Shown one piece after another: positions 9,519-18,947 of a stretch of DNA of 64,000 nucleotides (positions within the stretch are counted from its first letter, which is position 1; each line of letters opens with the position of its first letter). A model generated the notes under the pieces. It searched no databases and was not told the origin of the DNA. It was given only the letters and a program-made list of their open reading frames with translations. Made by a program: the position numbers and the translations under genes. Source of the stretch: Notoacmeibacter sp. MSK16QG-6 (GTDB lineage Bacteria > Pseudomonadota > Alphaproteobacteria > Rhizobiales > Rhizobiaceae); NCBI RefSeq assembly GCF_024158145.1, contig NZ_JAMYXM010000001.1, positions 434,001 through 498,000 of the forward strand, written 5' to 3'.

Positions 9519-10814
9519 TTGAGGGTTCAGACGACAACACTTGCGAACGGCCTAATCGTCGCGACGGAAACCCGGTCGCATGTTGAAAGCGTTGCCCTTG
9601 GGCTCTGGAACAATAGCGGCTCGCGTCATGAGCGTCCGGACGAGCACGGTATCGCCCATTTGCTGGAACATATGGCGTTTAAGGGCACCAGACGTCGCAG
9701 CGCAGAAGATATCGCTTTCGAAATCGAAAATGTCGGTGGCGAAATCAATGCCTCGACCTCGGTGGAAACCACCTCATTCTTCGCGCGCGTTCTGAAGGAG
9801 GATGTCGGCCTCGCGACAGATATCCTTTGTGACATTCTACGTGACTCCGTTTTTGACGAAGACGAACTGCAGCGCGAGAAGCACGTCATTGTGCAGGAAA
9901 TCGGCGCAGCCATGGACACGCCGGACGACATCGTCTTCGACCGTTTTGCCGAGACTGCCTTTCAAGGCCAGCCGGTCGGCCGCTCCGTGCTAGGCACGCG
10001 CGAGACGATCGAGGAATTTTCATCTGAGCAGCTTCGATCCTATCTGGACCGGGAATATGGCGCCGATCGAATGATCGCGGTCGCCGTCGGCGCGGTCGAG
10101 CATGAGGATTTCCTGCGTGAGATCGAAAGCCGCCTTGGCGATCTCGGTTTTCACAGTGGTGACGACACGTCGCCCGAAGCTGTCTATACAGGCGGCGATT
10201 TCCGCGAGACACGCAGTCTGCTGGATGCGCAAATCCTGATCGGTTTCGAAGGCAAACCTTTCTTGGCCCGCGATTTCTATGCCAGCCAGCTTCTGGCTAC
10301 CGTCCTTGGCGGCGGTATGAGTTCGCGGCTATTCCAGGAAGTGCGTGAGCGGCGCGGTCTTTGTTATTCCGTTTCCGCCTTTCATTGGAGTTTTTCAGAT
10401 ACGGGCCTGTTCGGCATTCACGCCGCGACAGGCGAAGAGGACATCGCCGATCTGGTGCCGGTTATCCTCGAAGAAATGATGGAGTTGCCCAACAGCGTCC
10501 GCAAGGATGAAGTGGACCGCGCCCGCGCCCAATTGCGCGCCAGCCTCTTTATGAGCGGCGAAAGTTCGATGAGCCGCGCCAGTCAGATCGCGCGCCAGTT
10601 GCTGATCCATGGGCGGGTTCTACCGCGTCAGGAGATTATGGACCGTCTCTCCGACATCTCCGTGGACCGGGTGGGCGATCTCGCCTATCGCACCTTTAGC
10701 GGCAGCGCACCCACGGTGGCGGCGATCGGTCCGCTCAACCCGCTGCTTTCATACGACGATTTCCACAGCAGTCTGCATATGCCGACAGAGATACGGCGCG
10801 CCGCCGCGTCATGA
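9519..10814 (+). CDS. M16-family zinc peptidase (processing-peptidase-like)
   Basis: A 431-aa insulinase-type metallopeptidase. The inverted zinc motif HLLEH falls at residues 47-51, and the downstream acidic ligand region is HVIVQEIGAAMDTPDD. The second, inactive half carries GGGMSSRLFQEVRERRGLCY. This resembles alphaproteobacterial relatives of the mitochondrial processing peptidase beta subunit. The best start is TTG at 9519, six bases after a perfect GGGAGGA; the frame is open upstream but overlaps thrC. In related genomes thrC, this peptidase and an acetyltransferase are commonly consecutive, as here. Confidence 0.92.
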   Translation: MRVQTTTLANGLIVATETRSHVESVALGLWNNSGSRHERPDEHGIAHLLEHMAFKGTRRRSAEDIAFEIENVGGEINASTSVETTSFFARVLKEDVGLATDILCDILRDSVFDEDELQREKHVIVQEIGAAMDTPDDIVFDRFAETAFQGQPVGRSVLGTRETIEEFSSEQLRSYLDREYGADRMIAVAVGAVEHEDFLREIESRLGDLGFHSGDDTSPEAVYTGGDFRETRSLLDAQILIGFEGKPFLARDFYASQLLATVLGGGMSSRLFQEVRERRGLCYSVSAFHWSFSDTGLFGIHAATGEEDIADLVPVILEEMMELPNSVRKDEVDRARAQLRASLFMSGESSMSRASQIARQLLIHGRVLPRQEIMDRLSDISVDRVGDLAYRTFSGSAPTVAAIGPLNPLLSYDDFHSSLHMPTEIRRAAAS

Positions 10815-10829
10815 TGGTGTCGGCCCGCC

Positions 10830-11414
10830 ATGCTCGACCGCCTTCTGAAACCTCAAATCCGTCTCAAGGGACGTGAGGTCACCTTACGTCTGCCACAGCC
10901 CGCCGACTTCAGCGACTGGGCGAATTTGCGGATGAGAAGCCGGTCTTTCCTGGAGCCGTGGGAGCCCAAGTGGCCCGAGCCACCCTTCTCGCGGCGGGAG
11001 TTCATCCAAACGGTCCGCCGGCAGACCGGCGAAGCGCGCGCCAAGAAGGCCTACAGCTTTTTCATCGTTTCGGACGATGGCACTTTGATGGGCGGAATTA
11101 CACTTTCCAACATCCGATACGGCGTCTGCCAGAATGGCGAAATCGGATATTGGATGGGCGAACCCTTTGCCGGCAACGGCTATATGCACGATGCAATCGA
11201 CACGCTGTGCGAGTTTGGTTTCCGGCAACTGCGTTTGCATCGCATTCAGGCAGCCTGTATCCCCGGCAACGAACGTTCCGAACGTCTGCTCAAAAAAGCC
11301 GGATTTGAGCGCGAAGGGCTATTGCGATCCTATCTGCTGATCGGCGGCGCGTGGCGGGATCACCATCTTTACGCCCGGCTCAGCGGCGAGGATGGCAGGC
11401 TGGGGCCAATTTGA
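10830..11414 (+). CDS. GNAT N-acetyltransferase, RimJ-like
   Basis: A 194-aa acetyl-CoA-dependent N-acetyltransferase of the ribosomal-protein alanine acetyltransferase type. GNAT features are IGYWMGEPFAGNGYMHDAI (the acetyl-CoA-binding turn uses AGNGYM) and the C-terminal N-E-R-SERLLKKAGFEREGLLRSY block, which is characteristic of RimJ/RimL. The target protein is not determinable. It starts 15 bp after the M16 peptidase stop and ends 11 bp before the next gene, so the three-gene run is probably one transcript. Confidence 0.88.
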   Translation: MLDRLLKPQIRLKGREVTLRLPQPADFSDWANLRMRSRSFLEPWEPKWPEPPFSRREFIQTVRRQTGEARAKKAYSFFIVSDDGTLMGGITLSNIRYGVCQNGEIGYWMGEPFAGNGYMHDAIDTLCEFGFRQLRLHRIQAACIPGNERSERLLKKAGFEREGLLRSYLLIGGAWRDHHLYARLSGEDGRLGPI

Positions 11415-11425
11415 GGGAGCGGGAA

Positions 11426-14332
11426 GTGACGCGCAACGAAGCGCAGACTGACTATTGGCATTGGCTAGCGGCGTTTTTCGTGCTGCTTGCCGGGCTTCTC
11501 ACGCCCGCATCCGGCCTTCTTCATGCGCAGGACAATACGATTCGCGTCGAAGCCGACGATCTCGCGCTCGACCTGTCCCGCGCGGTGGCGATCACGTCCA
11601 ACGGCTCACGAACGTTTCAGGTTTCGGCAGCGCCGGGCGAAGACGGAATCGTTCGCAGGATCGAGGTCGAGGCACTTGGCAGCCCGCCTTCAGGCCACTG
11701 GGCCGTGTTATCGCTCGCTAATGCCAGCGAGCAACAGATCGACCGGCTGATCGTCGCGCCTCACTACCGGCTGGTTGGTTCCGGGCTCTGGAAACCCGAT
11801 CTCGGTGCGCAGCGCATCGTCAATATCACCCCATCAGAGGGGTTCGCGCTGGACCGCCAACAGAGCGACGACGCTGATATCTTCAATCTGACGCTCAACC
11901 CCAACAGCGTCGTCACGCTTGTCCTCGAACTGTCGACGCCCGATCTGCCACAGCTCTATATCTGGGAGCCGGAAGCCTATAAGGACACGATCAACGCCTA
12001 CACGCTGTTTCGCGGTATCGTCATCGGCATTTCGGGACTGCTGGCTCTTTTCCTGACCATTCTGTTCGTGGTGCGCGGAACGGTCATGTTTCCGGCTGCC
12101 GCGGCGCTGGCCTGGGCCGTTCTCTTCTACATATCGGTCGATTTCGGATTTCTGGACCGGCTTGTCGGCATAGCAGTGGGTAGCGAACCGGTTTGGCGAG
12201 CAACAGCGGAGATCGGGCTGGCGGGAACACTCGTCATCTTTCTGTTCGCCTATTTGAATCTTTCGCGCTGGCACAAACATTTCAGCCACGCAGCGCTCGT
12301 CTGGCTCACAGCTCTCGGCTGCCTTGTCGCGCTCGCGATTTTCTACCCCAATTTCTCCGCAGGTGTAGCGCGCATCTCGCTGGCGCTGACAGCGGCTGTC
12401 GGGCTCGGCGTGATCGTTTGGCAGGCCACTCACCGATACGACAGGGCGATCATGCTGGTGCCAAGCTGGGTGGCCGTCGTTGCATGGATCGTCGCCATGG
12501 GAATGACCGTGGCTGGCTCCATCGACAATGATGTCGTGCAACCGGCCCTTGGCGGCGGACTGGTGCTTATCGTTCTTCTGATCGGCTTCACCGTCATGCA
12601 GCATGCCTTCTCGGGCGGCGCGGTTCGCCAGGGACTGTTTTCCGATGTCGAGCGCCAGGCCCTGGCGATGACGGGATCGGGCGATGTCGTTTTCGACTGG
12701 GATGTGCTGAGCGACCGTATCGTGACGCGGCCCGACGTCGCGCCGATGATCGGATTGCATCGCAACGCCCTTCGCGGGCCGGCCCGCAACTGGGTCGAAG
12801 CCATGCATATCGACGATCGCGACCACTTCCGCACGACGCTGGATATGATTCTGGAGCATCGGCGGGGGCGCATTCGCCAGGATTTTCGTTTGCGGGGCGA
12901 AGACGGCCATTACCATTGGTATAGCCTCAAAGCGCGGCCTGTCGTCGGCGCCGATGGCGAGGTCGTCCGCTGCGTCGGCACGATGAGCGAGATTACCGAG
13001 CAGAAGAAGGCGGAAGAGCGGCTGCTCTACGACTCGGTCCACGATCACATGACCGGTCTGCCCAACCGCGAGCTTTTCATGGATCGGCTGACGTCGCTGA
13101 TCGCGACGGCCAGAGAGGACGACCGTATCCGCCCGACAGTGCTGGCGATCGACATCGACCGCTTCAAAACGGTCAACGAATCGCTCGGCATCTCGGTGGG
13201 CGATACCATCCTTCTGACCGTGGCGCGGCGTCTCGCCCGCATTTGCCGCAGCGAAGACACGCTGTCGCGTTTCTCTGGCGATCACTTCATGATTTCGCTG
13301 GCAGGGCGGCCCGACCCATCCGAGGTGAAAGCCTTCACCGCCCAAGTGAAAAAGACGATTTCCGCACCCATCAATTTCGCCAATCAGGAAATCGTGCTGA
13401 CACCATCCATTGGCGTGGCCGGCTGGACGCAGCAACATGGTAGCGCTCAGGACTTGGTGAAGGATGCGGAGCTTGCGCTGCATCAGGCCAAGCGTTTCGG
13501 CGGCGACCGGATTGAGCCTTTCCGACCGGCATTCCGAACGCTCGGCTCCGATCATCTGCACATTGAGGCCGATCTGCATCGTGCGCTCGACAATGGCGAA
13601 TTACACGTTCTCTATCAGCCGATCATCAGCGTCCGAACGATGAGCGTGGCGGGTTTCGAGGCGCTCATACGCTGGAACCATCCCAAACGCGGGCCTATCG
13701 CGCCGTCCGATTTCGTACCTATTGCCGAGAATTCGGGGCTGATCGCCCGTCTCGGCCTGTTCGTCATGCAGCGAGCTGCCGACGATATCGCCACGATTTC
13801 ACGCAATAGCGGGCGCGACGACATATATGTTGCCGTCAATTTGTCATCGAGCCAGTTCCTTCGTCAGGATCTCGTCTCCGACGTGAAATCCGTCCTGACG
13901 CGGACAGGGGTGAAGCCGGAGACCTTTCGTCTGGAACTGACCGAATCGATGGTGATGAGCAATCCGGAGCAGAATGCGCGTGTTCTTGAGCGGCTAGACG
14001 CCTTGGGAATCGGGCTTTCCATCGATGATTTCGGTACAGGTTATTCGGCGCTATCCTATCTGACGCGCTTTCCGTTCGACTGCATCAAAATCGACCGGTC
14101 ATTCGTCATCGATCGGTCAGAGCGCTCGCAGGCTCTTCTACGGTCATTGATAAGCCTTGGACATGAGGTGGGGATGAGCATCGTAGTCGAGGGAGTCGAC
14201 GACGACGAAACGCTCGCCCTACTGCAGGAAACAGGCTGCGACTACATTCAAAGTTTCATGTTCGGCAAGCCGGTCGACATTCACACCGCGCAGGAATACT
14301 GCGCCAGAGAGACCTCGGCCGCAGCGCAATAG
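11426..14332 (+). CDS. Membrane PAS-GGDEF-EAL protein, predicted cyclic-di-GMP phosphodiesterase
   Basis: 968 aa from a GTG at 11426, with GGGAGCGGGAA immediately upstream. There is a signal or transmembrane helix at 12-32, an extracytoplasmic domain to about 180, then about seven to eight hydrophobic helices (185-400), an arrangement like 7TM sensor receptors. A PAS domain (about 410-520) is followed by a GGDEF domain whose signature reads SGDHF near residue 615. That is degenerate, so diguanylate cyclase activity is unlikely. The EAL domain is intact: FEALIRW near 743, ELTESMVM, DDFGTGYSALSYL, KIDRSFV, VVEGVDD. It probably hydrolyses c-di-GMP in response to a periplasmic or membrane signal. 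Confidence 0.93.
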   Translation: MTRNEAQTDYWHWLAAFFVLLAGLLTPASGLLHAQDNTIRVEADDLALDLSRAVAITSNGSRTFQVSAAPGEDGIVRRIEVEALGSPPSGHWAVLSLANASEQQIDRLIVAPHYRLVGSGLWKPDLGAQRIVNITPSEGFALDRQQSDDADIFNLTLNPNSVVTLVLELSTPDLPQLYIWEPEAYKDTINAYTLFRGIVIGISGLLALFLTILFVVRGTVMFPAAAALAWAVLFYISVDFGFLDRLVGIAVGSEPVWRATAEIGLAGTLVIFLFAYLNLSRWHKHFSHAALVWLTALGCLVALAIFYPNFSAGVARISLALTAAVGLGVIVWQATHRYDRAIMLVPSWVAVVAWIVAMGMTVAGSIDNDVVQPALGGGLVLIVLLIGFTVMQHAFSGGAVRQGLFSDVERQALAMTGSGDVVFDWDVLSDRIVTRPDVAPMIGLHRNALRGPARNWVEAMHIDDRDHFRTTLDMILEHRRGRIRQDFRLRGEDGHYHWYSLKARPVVGADGEVVRCVGTMSEITEQKKAEERLLYDSVHDHMTGLPNRELFMDRLTSLIATAREDDRIRPTVLAIDIDRFKTVNESLGISVGDTILLTVARRLARICRSEDTLSRFSGDHFMISLAGRPDPSEVKAFTAQVKKTISAPINFANQEIVLTPSIGVAGWTQQHGSAQDLVKDAELALHQAKRFGGDRIEPFRPAFRTLGSDHLHIEADLHRALDNGELHVLYQPIISVRTMSVAGFEALIRWNHPKRGPIAPSDFVPIAENSGLIARLGLFVMQRAADDIATISRNSGRDDIYVAVNLSSSQFLRQDLVSDVKSVLTRTGVKPETFRLELTESMVMSNPEQNARVLERLDALGIGLSIDDFGTGYSALSYLTRFPFDCIKIDRSFVIDRSERSQALLRSLISLGHEVGMSIVVEGVDDDETLALLQETGCDYIQSFMFGKPVDIHTAQEYCARETSAAAQ

Positions 14333-14349
14333 CGTTACATCTCAGCCGC

Positions 14350-14925
14350 TCAAGCGTTTCCCGCCACCGTACTGAGATTGACCGGATTGATGCCTAGAAG
14401 GCCGAGAGCGCCGGGCCAGATCTCATCGAGCGGGCTATCGAAGATCAGATCGGACGGTGCGTCTGCGACAAGCCATCCGTTCTGTGCAATTTCCTCTTCA
14501 AGCTGGCCGGCATCCCAGCCGGCGTAGCCGAGCGCCATGATCGCTTTCTGAGGCCCGGAGCCATCGCTGATGGCGCGAAGAATATCGACGGTCGCGGTCA
14601 GACGGAGCCCATCGGACACATCCAGCGAGGAGGAAAGGGAATAATCGTCGCTGTGTAGTACAAAGCCGCGACTGCGATCGACGGGTCCGCCATCGCGCAC
14701 GATCATTTCCCGCGCGCCACGGGGCAAATGGATTGGCTCATCCTCATCGATCAGGCCGATCTGCATCAGAAGATCAGCGAAACCCAGCTCCTGCCCACGG
14801 TTGATAACGATCCCCATTGCACCCTCGTCCGAATGGGCGCAGAGCACGATCACCGCGCGTGCAAAGCGTTCGTCCGGCATATCCGGCATGGCGATCAGAA
14901 ATTTGCCTTCAAGAGAACCGCGCAT
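14350..14925 (-). CDS. YqgE/AlgH family protein (DUF179)
   Basis: A 191-aa protein of the UPF0301 family, with the family's KFLIAMPDMPDERFARAVI start, AMGIVINR, RDGGPVDRSRGFVLHS and the ALGYAGWDAGQLEEEI segment. The function of the family is unsettled; in Pseudomonas AlgH was linked to alginate regulation. The ATG at 14925 has AAAGGA nine bases upstream, and the 30-codon upstream extension lacks homology. It converges on the EAL gene and is divergent from the DsbD-N-like gene. Confidence 0.93.
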   Translation of the reverse strand: MRGSLEGKFLIAMPDMPDERFARAVIVLCAHSDEGAMGIVINRGQELGFADLLMQIGLIDEDEPIHLPRGAREMIVRDGGPVDRSRGFVLHSDDYSLSSSLDVSDGLRLTATVDILRAISDGSGPQKAIMALGYAGWDAGQLEEEIAQNGWLVADAPSDLIFDSPLDEIWPGALGLLGINPVNLSTVAGNA

Positions 14926-15068
14926 CTTTTTGTCCTTTGAACAGCCCAGCCTAACGAGAGATTGACCGCTGTAAAGGGAAACATCTTCTTCGAACCATGC
15001 CCCGAAGCAGCCCATATTCGCGGTATGCTAACGACAGAAAGCGTTTATGAGCGGCAGCGGAGCGTTGA

Positions 15069-15893
15069 ATGCGGGCAACTTTTTTCGGCTTGATCCTTAC
15101 TCCGATCCTCACGCTTTTGATGACTGCGGCTACTATGGCCGGCGTTGGCTCGTGGACCGAATTTGAGGGTGGCCGAGCGCGTCTTCTGGCCGGTGGCGAT
15201 CCATCTGCAAGGACTGGGCAAGCCTGGCTTGAGATAGAGTTGGAAGCCGGCTGGAAAACCTACTGGCTGGAGCCGGGCGATGGCGGCGTACCGCCATCCG
15301 TCACTCTCCGAAAAGGTGGGGAAACGATAAAGCCCGAGCTGGCCATGCCAGCGCCCTCCCGATTTCGCGAGCCCAACACGATTTGGGCCGGCTATAAGGA
15401 CCGAACGTACATTTCGATGACCTATCCGCAGGCGGAGACGCTGCTTTCGACGCCTCTTCACGCTTCTGCCTTTCTTGGCATCTGTCGCGAAATTTGCATT
15501 CCGGTCGAGATCGATCTCACAGCGCCGCTCGAAGACGGCGAAAAGCTATCGGCGGCAACAGATGAGCTCTATCGGTCGGCCAAGCTCCCTGAACCGTTCG
15601 CGTCGGAGGGGCTGCTTCCACTTATCGAAAAGCAGGACGAAACCTTCACCGTCACATTCGAAGGAACGGCGCTGCGAGGTGCGAAGGACGCCGAACTCTT
15701 CGTCGCATCCGCACCTAAAGGACTGCGCCTCGCCACACCGTTAGCCGTTTCCGATAATGGCGATGGCGTGTTGCAGTTCGAAATTCCAATTCTTCGAGAG
15801 AAGGCGGCGATAGAAAGCGGCGAAGTCAGCCTGTTGCTCAGCCTGGGTGGCGACAGCTATCATGGTACCGCGCTGCTCCCGCAATCAAAATGA
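15069..15893 (+). CDS. Periplasmic DsbD N-terminal-domain-like protein
   Basis: A 274-aa secreted protein. The signal peptide is residues 1-24 (hydrophobic, ending TMAGVG). The domain resembles the periplasmic thiol-transfer module of DsbD (DsbC-binding alpha domain): WLEIELEAGWKTYWLEPGDGG, FREPNTIWAGYKDRTYIS and the cysteine pair in LGICREICIP near residue 135. There is no transmembrane electron-transfer domain, so it must receive electrons from a separate partner or be purely structural. It is followed 77 bp later by a peroxiredoxin, hinting at a shared redox role (inference). Confidence 0.85.
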   Translation: MRATFFGLILTPILTLLMTAATMAGVGSWTEFEGGRARLLAGGDPSARTGQAWLEIELEAGWKTYWLEPGDGGVPPSVTLRKGGETIKPELAMPAPSRFREPNTIWAGYKDRTYISMTYPQAETLLSTPLHASAFLGICREICIPVEIDLTAPLEDGEKLSAATDELYRSAKLPEPFASEGLLPLIEKQDETFTVTFEGTALRGAKDAELFVASAPKGLRLATPLAVSDNGDGVLQFEIPILREKAAIESGEVSLLLSLGGDSYHGTALLPQSK

Positions 15894-15970
15894 GAAGAGC
15901 CTTGCTTTCCCATTCAACGCTCTAATTCACGCCGGATGGCGGATCGACCGTCGACGAAGAGGGACAAGCA

Positions 15971-16453
15971 ATGACAATCGCCAAGGGCCAGAGACTGCCA
16001 TTCGGGTCATTTATGACGCCAGGTGCCGACGGGCCGGAAAAAATCGCCACTGATGCGCTCTTTCAGGGAAAAACTGCCGTCCTGATCGGCGTACCGGGCG
16101 CTTTCACGCCCACTTGCTCACTGAACCATCTGCCGACCTTCATCGACAAGAACGATGCGCTTCGATCAAAGGGCGTGGAAGAGATTGCGGTCATCTCGGT
16201 GAACGACCCTTTTGTGGTGAAGGCATGGCGTGATTCCACCGGGGGCGAAGGCAAAGTGACCTATCTGGCAGACCCTAAAGGCGAATATATCCAATCACTC
16301 GGCCTCGACATGGATATTCCCGGCCTGGGCGGTCTTCGTTCCAAGCGGTTCTGCATGCTGGTCAAAGACAATGTTGTCCAGGAACTGATGGTCGAGGACA
16401 GTCCCGGTGAGAGCGGGAAGACCGACGCCGACGCGCTGCTCGCCAAACTCTGA
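15971..16453 (+). CDS. Peroxiredoxin, Prx5 type
   Basis: A 160-aa thiol peroxidase reducing peroxides, cytoplasmic (no signal). The peroxidatic cysteine sits in PGAFTPTCS (about residue 50), typical of the Prx5/glutaredoxin-linked group. It also has the conserved R in the GLRSKRFCMLVKD segment, whose Cys could act as resolving or auxiliary thiol. The start has AGGGA upstream. The gene faces rnhA tail to tail, 12 bp between stops. In Rhizobiales this Prx, rnhA, thrB and ispH are commonly neighbours, as here. Confidence 0.94.
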   Translation: MTIAKGQRLPFGSFMTPGADGPEKIATDALFQGKTAVLIGVPGAFTPTCSLNHLPTFIDKNDALRSKGVEEIAVISVNDPFVVKAWRDSTGGEGKVTYLADPKGEYIQSLGLDMDIPGLGGLRSKRFCMLVKDNVVQELMVEDSPGESGKTDADALLAKL

Positions 16454-16465
16454 AGGCTTCGGTAT

Positions 16466-16912
16466 CTAGTCTTTTCTGGGTTTGAAGGGTTCCATGCCAT
16501 TGCGCGCCAGTTCATCGGCGCGCTCGTTCTCCGGATGACCGGCATGGCCCTTTACCCAGTGCCATGTCACGTCATGGCGCGAGCGGGCCTCATCCAACGC
16601 CTTCCAAAGCTCTTCGTTTTTGACAGGCTTCTTGGCGGCTGTCTTCCAGCCATTGCGTTTCCAGCCCTCGATCCAGCCGCGAATGCCATCACGCACATAA
16701 ACGCTGTCGGTATGCAGATCGACACGGCACGACCCCTTCAAGGCGTTCAATGCTTCGATCGCAGCCGTCAGCTCCATGCGGTTATTGGTGGTCAATGCCT
16801 CGCCGCCGGAGAGTTCTTTTTCCTGCGCGCCATGGCGAAGCAATGCGCCCCAGCCGCCAGGCCCGGGATTGCCCGAACACGCGCCGTCGGTAAAAATTTC
16901 CACGTGCTTCAT
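16466..16912 (-). CDS. rnhA: Ribonuclease HI
   Basis: Cleaves RNA in RNA-DNA hybrids. The 148-aa protein has the catalytic DEDD residues: Asp in [17 protein letters not shown], Glu in [13 protein letters not shown], Asp in [11 protein letters not shown], Asp in NERADELAR. The handle region is present ([15 protein letters not shown]). The start codon overlaps the thrB stop by four bases (ATGA), so the two are translationally coupled in an ispH-thrB-rnhA run. Confidence 0.97.
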   Translation of the reverse strand: MKHVEIFTDGACSGNPGPGGWGALLRHGAQEKELSGGEALTTNNRMELTAAIEALNALKGSCRVDLHTDSVYVRDGIRGWIEGWKRNGWKTAAKKPVKNEELWKALDEARSRHDVTWHWVKGHAGHPENERADELARNGMEPFKPRKD

Positions 16913-17874
16913 TCGGCAAGACCATATGCTTCAGGATCCTCAACCTGCGCATGATAGCGCATCCACGAAAGGGGTTGGCGCGGGTCCTTCTTCGTGACAG
17001 TCGCGCCTTCGGGCGTGTGTATCCAGTCATAGAGACGCGTAAGCATGAAGCGTGTGGCTGCGCCCCTGCAGAGCGTCGGCAGTGCAGCCTTCTCGGCATC
17101 CGACAGACGACGCACGCTCTGATAACCCCTTAACAGAGCCTCGCCCTTTTGCCGGTCGAAGCGGTGATCGGCATCGAAGCACCAAGCATTCAGTACGATG
17201 GCGACGTCGTAGGCGAAAAGGTCGCTACAGGCGAAGTAGAAATCGATAAGCCCGGAAAAGCGGTCGCCCAGAAAAAAGACGTTGTCGGGAAAGGCGTCAG
17301 CATGGATGACCCCCGCGGGCAAATCATGCGGCCATTCTGCCTCCAGGCGATCCAGCATCGCGCGGCTTTCCGCGGCCAGGCCCTCGATCACCGCGTAGGC
17401 CTTGTCACCAACCTGTTCGAAAAGCGGCCGCCAGTCGGACAGCGATAGCCCGTTCCGGCGCGTGCCTTCAAAATCGGCCACATCGACGTGCATCCGGGCG
17501 AGAGCTTCTCCGACGCCTTCACAGTGAATATTCAGCGGCTCGCGCGGCCACACGCCCTCCAGAAAAGTCACCATTGCAGCCGGACGGTCGGCCAGATGAC
17601 CGATTACCCCGCCGTCGCTCCGCTGGACCGGTTGCGGACATGCAAAACCTTTGCCGGCAAGGTGATCCATCAGGCCTACAAAAAACGGCAATTCCTCTTC
17701 ATTCACTCGCTTCTCGTAAAGCGTGAGAATGAATTCGCCGCCCTCAAGATGGACAATGAAATTGGAGTTCTCCACTCCCTCCGCAATGCCGCGATAGGAC
17801 AGCAATTCGCCAAGGTCGTACTGTGCAAGGAAATCGCGCAGTTGGCCTTCGGTAATGTCCGTGTAAACCGCCAT
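16909..17874 (-). CDS. thrB: Homoserine kinase (APH-fold ThrB)
   Basis: Phosphorylates L-homoserine in threonine synthesis, supplying the ThrC substrate. 321 aa of the aminoglycoside-phosphotransferase fold type used by alphaproteobacteria: [16 protein letters not shown] near the start (ATP site), the catalytic [14 protein letters not shown] with Asp/Asn, and [17 protein letters not shown] for Mg binding. It overlaps rnhA by four bases and lies 7 bp downstream of ispH. Confidence 0.95.
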   Translation of the reverse strand: MAVYTDITEGQLRDFLAQYDLGELLSYRGIAEGVENSNFIVHLEGGEFILTLYEKRVNEEELPFFVGLMDHLAGKGFACPQPVQRSDGGVIGHLADRPAAMVTFLEGVWPREPLNIHCEGVGEALARMHVDVADFEGTRRNGLSLSDWRPLFEQVGDKAYAVIEGLAAESRAMLDRLEAEWPHDLPAGVIHADAFPDNVFFLGDRFSGLIDFYFACSDLFAYDVAIVLNAWCFDADHRFDRQKGEALLRGYQSVRRLSDAEKAALPTLCRGAATRFMLTRLYDWIHTPEGATVTKKDPRQPLSWMRYHAQVEDPEAYGLAE

Positions 17875-17881
17875 GAAACGC

Positions 17882-18886
17882 TCAGGCCGCTCCGTTGACG
17901 AAGGCCATGTCGGCGGGCGTCAATTCGACGTCGCGCAGCGCCCGCATGACAGGGAAGGTTTCGTTTTCCTCCATGGCGAGCGCGATATCCACCGTTACAT
18001 CGAACCGCTCGCGGAACGATTCGATGATCGCATCGACGATAATTTCCGGTGCCGAAGCGCCCGCCGAAAGCCCGACGAGAGCGCCGTCGCCAAGCCGGTC
18101 CCACCATTCGATCTCATCGGCCTGCTGTACAAGCTTGGCCAGCTTTGCGCCGCTCCGCTCGGCAACCTCGACCAGTCGCCGCGAGTTGGAGGAATTGGGC
18201 GCGCCGACAATCAGGAAAAGATCGCAGCCCTCCGCCGCCTGCTTGACCGCATCCTGACGGTTGGTGGTGGCATAGCAGATGCTCTCCGCAGCCGGCGCTT
18301 CCATGTGCGGGAACCGCTGCTTCAGACGAGCAATGATGCCAGCCGTGTCGTCAACCGAAAGGGTGGTCTGCGTGACGAAGCCGAGTGACACATCGTCGGA
18401 GAAGGCGAGTTTGTCGGCGTCGTTTTCGGTTTCCACCAGCGTCACTTCGCCTTCGGGCAGTTGCCCCATGGTGCCGATGACTTCGGGGTGGCCTGCGTGG
18501 CCGATCAGCAGAACATGACGGCCAAGCCGGCGGTGGCGCATGGCTTGCTTATGAACCTTGGAGACGAGCGGACAGGTTGCGTCGAGATAGAAAAGACTAC
18601 GTTCTTCCGCATCCTCCGGCACGCTCTTCGGCACGCCGTGAGCCGAAAAAACGACCGGGCGGTCGCGGTGTTCCGGCGGAATTTCGGACAATTCTTCGAT
18701 GAAGATCGCCCCCTTGGCCCTTAGTCCCTCTACCACGTAGCGATTATGCACGATTTCGTGGCGAACATAGACGGGCGCGCCGTGTTTCTTAATGGCCAGC
18801 ACGACGATCTGGATGGCGCGATCAACGCCGGCGCAAAAGCCGCGCGGCTCGCAAAGGCGGAGCGTCAGCTTCGGTCGTGCGGTCAT
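17882..18886 (-). CDS. ispH: 4-hydroxy-3-methylbut-2-enyl diphosphate reductase
   Basis: Final MEP-pathway step, making IPP and DMAPP with a 4Fe-4S cluster. 334 aa from the ATG at 18886, with GAGG six bases upstream. Cluster cysteines appear in [26 protein letters not shown] and [40 protein letters not shown] and [11 protein letters not shown] form the substrate pocket. An upstream in-frame extension of 44 codons overlaps SURF1 and is not counted. ispE lies at 58.6 kb and dxs is not in the window. Confidence 0.97.
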   Translation of the reverse strand: MTARPKLTLRLCEPRGFCAGVDRAIQIVVLAIKKHGAPVYVRHEIVHNRYVVEGLRAKGAIFIEELSEIPPEHRDRPVVFSAHGVPKSVPEDAEERSLFYLDATCPLVSKVHKQAMRHRRLGRHVLLIGHAGHPEVIGTMGQLPEGEVTLVETENDADKLAFSDDVSLGFVTQTTLSVDDTAGIIARLKQRFPHMEAPAAESICYATTNRQDAVKQAAEGCDLFLIVGAPNSSNSRRLVEVAERSGAKLAKLVQQADEIEWWDRLGDGALVGLSAGASAPEIIVDAIIESFRERFDVTVDIALAMEENETFPVMRALRDVELTPADMAFVNGAA

Positions 18887-18947
18887 GAACATCCTCGATT
18901 TCGCTGCAATGCGCTGGGCCTCAACTGGGGTCTGACGCCCTACCCTG

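Noticed and set aside
11834-13579. A 581-codon open frame on the minus strand opposite the EAL gene
   Set aside because: The plus strand encodes a full PAS-GGDEF-EAL protein with clear motifs. The minus frame has no recognisable domain, and long antisense frames are expected in high-GC DNA.
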